Shown piece after piece: positions 59,573 through 64,000 of a DNA stretch of 64,000 nucleotides. The stretch is from Achromobacter sp. Bel. GTDB taxonomy: Bacteria; Pseudomonadota; Gammaproteobacteria; Burkholderiales; Burkholderiaceae_B. The notes below the pieces were generated by a model that worked only from the letters and a program-made list of their open reading frames with translations, was not told where the DNA came from and searched no databases. The first letter of the stretch is position 1. The number at the start of each line of letters is the position of its first letter. Where the stretch lies: assembly GCF_012928505.1 (NCBI RefSeq), contig NZ_JABBJN010000018.1:49918-113917 (forward strand), read 5' to 3'. Position numbers and translations under genes: made by a program.

Positions 59573-61801
59573 TCAATACTTGACGCGCAGGTTCAGCATG
59601 ACGCTGCGCGGTTCGCCGTAGGCGTTGCCCATGTCGGCGTTGCCCAGCCGCTGGTAATAGACCTTGTCGAACAGGTTGTTCACATTCAGTCCCAGCGACA
59701 CGTGGTCGCTCACGCGGTAGCCGATCCGCGCGTTCCAGATGGCGTAGCCGCCCTGTGACACGCGCACCGAACTGCCCGAGACGGGGCCCTGCACCGCGCT
59801 TTCGGTATAGACGCCGCTCTTCACGTTGACGCCACCGCCGACGCTCCAGCGGTTCCATTGGCTGGGCAGCTGATAGGTCGTCCAGAGCTGGAAGAGGTGC
59901 TTGGGCGTGAAGGTGCGGAACGGCGCGCCGCCGTTCTCCGCATCCTTCAGATAGCGCGTGGTGTTGAAGGTGTAGCCGCCCGCCACTTCCCAGCCCGGCG
60001 CCAGCCGGCCGGATACTTCCGCCTCGAAGCCCTGGCTCCGCACCTGCCCGCTGGCCTGGTAGCAGCAGTCGCCGACTTCCGGATAGTTGGGGTCGCTCTG
60101 CGCGCGGTTGCGTTCGGTGATGCGGAACAGCGCGAACGAGGTGTTCAGGCGCCCGTCCAGCCATTCGCTCTTCACGCCGGCTTCGTAGTTCGACCCCACC
60201 ACGGGCGGCAGCGAACCGCCGTCGGCGGTGCGCAGATCGCTTTGCACGCGGAAGATGTCGGCGTAGCTGGCGTAGGCGCTCCAGTGGTCGTCGATGTCGT
60301 AGACCAGACCGGCATACGGCGTCATCCGGCCATGTTCAGTGACGGCCGGGGCCGTCACGTCCGTCATCAGGTTTTCGCTCTGCGTGCGCCACCAGCTCAT
60401 GCGCGTGCCCAGCACCAGCGTCAGCGGGTCGGCCACTTTCAGGCGGGCCATCGCGTAGACGCCGGACTGACGCGTCTTCACGTCGCTTTGGCTGCCCCAT
60501 TGCGGATCGCCAGGCTCGGGATAGTCGCGGACGTCGTAGTGGAAGACGTCTACCGGCTGCGGCGGAAACCCCGGCAGCGAATAGGCGTTGTACGAACGCG
60601 CGCTGCGGTCGTACCAGTTGCCGCCGAAGACCAGCTCATGGCGCCGGCCAAGCGCCTCGAACGCGCCCGACACCATCAGATCGACACCTAGTTGCCGGTT
60701 GCGGTACTGGTTGCCGCCGCCGTACAGGCGCGGGCCGAGCCCGCTTGCGCGGTCTACCGCGCCGCGCACATAGGCGTACTTCAACTTGCTGGTCTCTTCG
60801 GCCTGGTTGACGTTGAGCTTGACCGTCCAGTCCGACGAAAAGCGGTGCGCCAGCTCCGCGAAGATTTGCGTGTTCTCGAAATCCCACCGATTCCAGTCGG
60901 CGCCCAGGTAGGTGCCACGCGTCAACCCGAGATCGCCGCCGTCCTTGTAGCGCGGCATCTGCATCATGAACGGCAGCCAATCGCGCTGCTGATAGCTGCC
61001 GCCCAACGTCAGCAGCGTGTCCGGCGTCAGGTCGGCTTCCAGGATGCCGTAGTAGGCCTGCTTCTGCGAGTTGGCGACGTCGTAGAAATATTTGCGGTCT
61101 TCATAGGCGGCGGCCACGCGGCCGCGCACCGACCCCGAGGCGTTCAGCGGCGAAGACAAGTCCGCTTCGCCGCGGTAGTTGTCCCAGGAGCCGGCGCTGG
61201 TCGAGCCCGAGAACTGGAATTCTCGCGTGGGGCGCTTGCGGACCAGGTTGATCACACCGCCCGGCTGGCCGGCGCCGTTGAACAGGCCGGCGGCGCCCCG
61301 CAACAGCTCCACGTGATCGAACATGAACAGGTCGGGCTGCGCCCAGGAGGCGCCGCCCGTCTGCATGGGCACGCCGTCGTACTGGAAGTATTCGATCTGG
61401 AAGCCGCGCGAATAGAACTGCGGAATGGCCGCGGTGGCCGCCAGGTCGGTGGTGATGCCGGGGGTCTGCGCCATGGCGTCTTCCAGCGACGTCATGTTCT
61501 GGTCTTCGATGCGTTGGCGCGTGATGACGGACACCGATTGCGGGATCTCGCGCAGCGACAGCGGCAGTTTGCCGCCGATGGTGACGCTGGGCGCGGTGTA
61601 GGACGCGCTGCCTTCGGTCACGCCAGCTTCCTCGCCCCGCACCGTCACCGGCGCCAGCGTGGTGGTCTCCGGCACCGTCTGCGCCCAGGCCGCTCCCGCG
61701 GCCAGACCGAACATCATGGCGCCGCGTCCCAGCCAGACCGCGCGCCCCGCGCGCGCCCCGCCCTGCCGGGCCGGCCGGCCCCCACCTGTCTTGATACCCA
61801 C
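59573..61801 (-). CDS. TonB-dependent siderophore receptor
   Basis: 742 residues, GTG start with GGAGGG upstream. Signal peptide to about residue 40 (ending AAWAQ). The TonB box region TTTLAPVTVRG is near residues 46-56. A plug domain has REIPQSVSVITRQRIEDQNM, SRGFQIEYFQYDGVPMQTG and DHVELLRGAAGLFNGAGQPG. A 22-strand barrel follows, ending in RSVMLNLRVKY with the terminal aromatic. The type matches ferric-siderophore (FpvA/FhuE-like) receptors. A Fur-box-like site precedes the gene. Confidence 0.93.
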   Translation of the reverse strand: MGIKTGGGRPARQGGARAGRAVWLGRGAMMFGLAAGAAWAQTVPETTTLAPVTVRGEEAGVTEGSASYTAPSVTIGGKLPLSLREIPQSVSVITRQRIEDQNMTSLEDAMAQTPGITTDLAATAAIPQFYSRGFQIEYFQYDGVPMQTGGASWAQPDLFMFDHVELLRGAAGLFNGAGQPGGVINLVRKRPTREFQFSGSTSAGSWDNYRGEADLSSPLNASGSVRGRVAAAYEDRKYFYDVANSQKQAYYGILEADLTPDTLLTLGGSYQQRDWLPFMMQMPRYKDGGDLGLTRGTYLGADWNRWDFENTQIFAELAHRFSSDWTVKLNVNQAEETSKLKYAYVRGAVDRASGLGPRLYGGGNQYRNRQLGVDLMVSGAFEALGRRHELVFGGNWYDRSARSYNAYSLPGFPPQPVDVFHYDVRDYPEPGDPQWGSQSDVKTRQSGVYAMARLKVADPLTLVLGTRMSWWRTQSENLMTDVTAPAVTEHGRMTPYAGLVYDIDDHWSAYASYADIFRVQSDLRTADGGSLPPVVGSNYEAGVKSEWLDGRLNTSFALFRITERNRAQSDPNYPEVGDCCYQASGQVRSQGFEAEVSGRLAPGWEVAGGYTFNTTRYLKDAENGGAPFRTFTPKHLFQLWTTYQLPSQWNRWSVGGGVNVKSGVYTESAVQGPVSGSSVRVSQGGYAIWNARIGYRVSDHVSLGLNVNNLFDKVYYQRLGNADMGNAYGEPRSVMLNLRVKY

Positions 61802-61829
61802 AATTCCCTCCGACGATCCGTCTTCAAAT

Positions 61830-61848
61830 AAGACTGATAATCATCTTC
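61830..61848 (-). promoter_or_regulatory. Fur box-like site upstream of the TonB receptor
   Basis: The 19 bases 61830-61848, ending GATAATCATCTTC, match the classical Fur consensus at 14 positions (11 of 13 in the second part). It lies about 30-47 bases upstream of the receptor start, where it would overlap the promoter. Iron repression is therefore likely. Confidence 0.6.
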
Positions 61849-61892
61849 AACGGAGGAATTGCGGGCAATCGAAAAGGCTTTCGATTTTGGGA

Positions 61893-62795
61893 CTAAGGCT
61901 TTCGAATTTCTGCGGACGCCGCGTGCAAAGCCAGCCACAGCCGGTTCGCGACGGGGCCTTGCGGACGGTCGCTGCGCCGGGCGGCCACAAGGTCCTCGAT
62001 GCTGCCGGGCAGATGGCGGCTGGCGATGGACACCAGCCGGCCGTCGCGCAATTCGTCTTCGATCAGGAAACGCGGCAGATGGCCCCAGCCCATGCCTTGC
62101 AGAATGACGTCCTTCTTCATGAGCTGGTCAGGCACCGTGCATTGCGGGGCGCCATCGACCATGAAGTAATCGCGCGGCGGCGTATGGCGGGCCGTGTCGC
62201 GCATCACGCATTGCGTGGCCTCGCGCAATTGCGAGAAGCTGATGCCGCGGCCGCGCCGGGCGGGCAGGAACCCCGGCGCCGCCACCGGAACGAACGGCAC
62301 CTTGGCCAGGTCCAGCCATTCGATGCGCGGATCCTGCCTGTCCACGCGATGCAGGATCAGGTCCGCATCGCCATCGAGCAGGCGTTCGGCCGGGCCGCCC
62401 ACGGCCTCGAAGTGCAGATGCAGGCGCGTGCCGGGGCACTGCGCGGAAAAGCGGCTCAACACAGCCAGCATCCACGGCCGCGGGCAGAAGTCGCCGATCA
62501 CCACATGGAGGTCGCTTTCCTCGCCCATCGCCAATTGCGCGGCGTGTGTGCGCAAGCCTTCCAGTTCGCGCAGCAGGCCTTGCGCACGGCGGTGGAAGGA
62601 CTGCCCCGCCGGCGTCAGCCGCACGCGATAGCCGCTGCGGTCCAGCAAGGCCAGATCCAGTTGGCGCTCCAGCTTGGCCACGGCCGCGAACACCGCGGGG
62701 TGCGAACGATGCAGCGCGGCGGCGGCGGCCTGGAAGCCGCCCGCCCGCGCCACGGCGTCGAAGCACTGCAGGTCGTGCAGGGTGAAGTCGCTCAT
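61893..62795 (-). CDS. LysR-family transcriptional regulator
   Basis: 300 residues from the ATG at 62795 (GAGGCACGC upstream). HTH in residues 1-60: FTLHDLQCFDAVARAGGFQA and ALHRSHPAVFAAVAKLERQL. The C-terminal half is the LysR substrate-binding domain. It is divergent from the pcaD-like gene; a near-ideal inverted repeat lies between them, so it probably regulates pcaD in response to an aromatic-degradation intermediate. It is convergent in layout with the TonB receptor promoter side, 91 bp away. Confidence 0.92.
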   Translation of the reverse strand: MSDFTLHDLQCFDAVARAGGFQAAAAALHRSHPAVFAAVAKLERQLDLALLDRSGYRVRLTPAGQSFHRRAQGLLRELEGLRTHAAQLAMGEESDLHVVIGDFCPRPWMLAVLSRFSAQCPGTRLHLHFEAVGGPAERLLDGDADLILHRVDRQDPRIEWLDLAKVPFVPVAAPGFLPARRGRGISFSQLREATQCVMRDTARHTPPRDYFMVDGAPQCTVPDQLMKKDVILQGMGWGHLPRFLIEDELRDGRLVSIASRHLPGSIEDLVAARRSDRPQGPVANRLWLALHAASAEIRKP

Positions 62796-62816
62796 GCGTG
62801 CCTCTGATGTCTGTTT

Positions 62817-62837
62817 TTCTGACAATGATGGTCAGAA
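62817..62837. promoter_or_regulatory. LysR-type binding site in the lysR-pcaD divergent promoter
   Basis: TTCTGAC (62817-62823), 7-base spacer, GTCAGAA (62831-62837): a perfect inverted repeat 22-42 bases upstream of the lysR start and 72 bases before pcaD. The position suits auto-repression of lysR and activation of pcaD. Confidence 0.6.
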
Positions 62838-62908
62838 CTTTGTAGTTTCTTCCGGATGGGCGCGCAACTACGATTTGCCTCATCTTCACCCGACCAGGCA
62901 GACCCGCC

Positions 62909-63706
62909 ATGCAAGACCTCTCCTTCTTTACCACCGGCGACGGCGTGCGCATCGCCTACCGCATCGACGGCGACGCCCGCCTGCCGGTGCTGGTGCTGTC
63001 CAACTCCATCGGCACCACGCTGCACATGTGGGACGGCCAGATCCCCGCCCTGTCGCGCCACTTCCGCGTGCTGCGCTACGACACCCGCGGCCACGGCGCA
63101 TCCGGCGTGCCGGCAGGCGCCTATTCGATGGACCGGCTGGGCCGCGACGTCCTTGAACTGCTGGACAGCCTGGACATCCCGCGCGCCCACTTCCTGGGTC
63201 TATCGCTGGGCGGCTTCATCGGGCAATGGCTGGGCGTGCATGCGCCGGATCGCATCGACAGGCTGATTCTGGCCAACACGTCCGCCTACCTGGGGCCCGC
63301 GCCGCAATGGGACGCGCGCATCGCCGCGACGCTGCAGGCGCCCGACATGACGGACACCGCCGCCATGTTCCTGGGCAACTGGTTCCCCGCCCGCCTGCTG
63401 CAAGCCGGCGGCCCCATCATCGACGCGTTCCGCGCCGGGCTGATGGCCACCGACAAGCATGGCCTGGCCGGCGCGTTCGCGGCCGTGCGCGACGCGGACT
63501 TGCGGCGCACCATCGCGCTGATCACGGCGCCGACCCTGGTCATCTCAGGGCGCGACGACACCGTGACGGCGGCCAGCCACGGCGCCGCCATCGCGGCCAC
63601 GGTACCGGGCGCGCAGTCGCTGGAATTGCCGGTGGTGCACCTGTCGAACATCGAACAGCCCGAGGCGTTCATGGACGCGGTGCTGGGGTTCCTGCTGCCG
63701 CGCTGA
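62909..63706 (+). CDS. pcaD: 3-oxoadipate enol-lactonase-like alpha/beta-hydrolase
   Basis: 265 residues. VLVLSNSIGTTLHMWDGQIP supplies the oxyanion region, YDTRGHGASG is typical of PcaD, GLSLGGFIGQWLG (about 94-106) holds the nucleophile Ser, LVISGRDDTVT the acid, and VVHLSNIEQPEAF the catalytic His. It hydrolyses 3-oxoadipate enol-lactone to 3-oxoadipate in the beta-ketoadipate pathway. The CoA-transferase A/B genes at 56.5-57.9 kb could take the next step, but other pca genes are absent here. Confidence 0.8.
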   Translation: MQDLSFFTTGDGVRIAYRIDGDARLPVLVLSNSIGTTLHMWDGQIPALSRHFRVLRYDTRGHGASGVPAGAYSMDRLGRDVLELLDSLDIPRAHFLGLSLGGFIGQWLGVHAPDRIDRLILANTSAYLGPAPQWDARIAATLQAPDMTDTAAMFLGNWFPARLLQAGGPIIDAFRAGLMATDKHGLAGAFAAVRDADLRRTIALITAPTLVISGRDDTVTAASHGAAIAATVPGAQSLELPVVHLSNIEQPEAFMDAVLGFLLPR

Positions 63707-63723
63707 AGCGGCCCCGCCCGGCA

Positions 63724-64000
63724 TCAGCGCAAGGCGCTGGGACTGGCGTTGAAGCGGCGGCGGAACGCCACCGAGAAATGCGCGGGCGCGTAGCCCACGT
63801 ACCAGGCGGCTTCCGACACGCTCATGCCGCCATTCAGGATCAGGTCGCGGCCGCGCAACAACCGCGCCTCTTGCACGCAGCGCGCCATGCTCAGGCCGAA
63901 CGCACGCTTGAACGCCTGTTCCAGCTTGCGCGTGTGCAAGCCGAATTCACGCGCCAGTTCGGCGGCCGCCGGCGGCTGGCGCAGGTCGGAGATCGGAAGA
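63724..64000 (-). CDS. AraC-family transcriptional regulator, C-terminal part (truncated by window)
   Basis: The minus-strand frame is open from the right window edge to its stop codon at 63724-63726. The visible 91 residues are an AraC-type double HTH: AAELAREFGLHTRKLEQAFK (first helix-turn-helix) and VSEAAWYVGYAPAHFSVAFR (second). The effector domain lies outside the window. It is convergent with pcaD, 18 bases apart. Targets are unknown. Confidence 0.85.
   Translation of the reverse strand, partial: LPISDLRQPPAAAELAREFGLHTRKLEQAFKRAFGLSMARCVQEARLLRGRDLILNGGMSVSEAAWYVGYAPAHFSVAFRRRFNASPSALR

Overview
The window looks like chromosomal DNA of a high-G+C betaproteobacterium of the Alcaligenaceae, most likely Achromobacter or a close Bordetella relative. 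The reasons are gene content and style: Bug/TctC-type solute receptors, many acyl-CoA and CoA-transferase catabolic genes next to LysR, TetR and AraC regulators, a Bordetella-like fimbrial operon, and a complete atpIBEFHAGDC operon. Identification rests on reading protein families by eye; no database search was run.

Layout. (1) 1-6.3 kb: the end of an RcsB/BvgA-like response regulator, convergent with a five-gene chaperone-usher fimbrial operon on the minus strand (major subunit, chaperone, usher, second chaperone, tip adhesin). (2) 6.6-8 kb: a methyltransferase, a truncated tyrosine integrase and tRNA-Arg(CCG), which look like the scar of an integrated element. (3) 8-9.1 kb: a membrane-anchored di-haem cytochrome c. 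(4) 9.2-17.9 kb: an acyl-CoA catabolic cluster (3-hydroxyacyl-CoA dehydrogenase, class III CoA-transferase, acyl-CoA dehydrogenase, TetR, nitronate monooxygenase, two enoyl-CoA hydratases) and an NAD(P)HX dehydratase. (5) 18-30.3 kb: a small unknown protein under a promoter with paired palindromes, then a peptide-type ABC importer with two paralogous binding proteins, a LysR regulator and three hydrolases. (6) 30.3-31.4 kb: about 1 kb without an intact gene, holding two inverted copies of a structured repeat whose arms differ in sequence between copies but stay self-complementary in each. (7) 31.4-43 kb: housekeeping and amino-acid genes (long-form DapD, glutamine amidotransferase, threonine aldolase, AraC, Rep helicase, PriA, HemE) and a pseudo-receiver/Fis-type protein. 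(8) 43.2-50.9 kb: the ATP synthase operon with its promoter and terminator. (9) 51-64 kb: a DUF1254/DUF1214 protein, enoyl-CoA hydratase, M61 peptidase, a Bug/CoA-transferase/Bug operon, a Fur-type TonB receptor operon, a LysR-pcaD divergent pair, and the start of an AraC gene cut by the window end.

How the parts work together. Regions 4, 5 and 9 import organic acids, peptides or conjugated amino acids and convert them to acyl-CoAs for beta-oxidation. Region 8 is the F1Fo ATP synthase. Region 1 builds surface fimbriae, and its slightly lower G+C plus the adjacent tRNA/integrase scar suggest acquisition. No CRISPR array, rRNA gene, intact insertion sequence or prophage was seen. The least explained item is the structured repeat pair at 30.35-31.25 kb.
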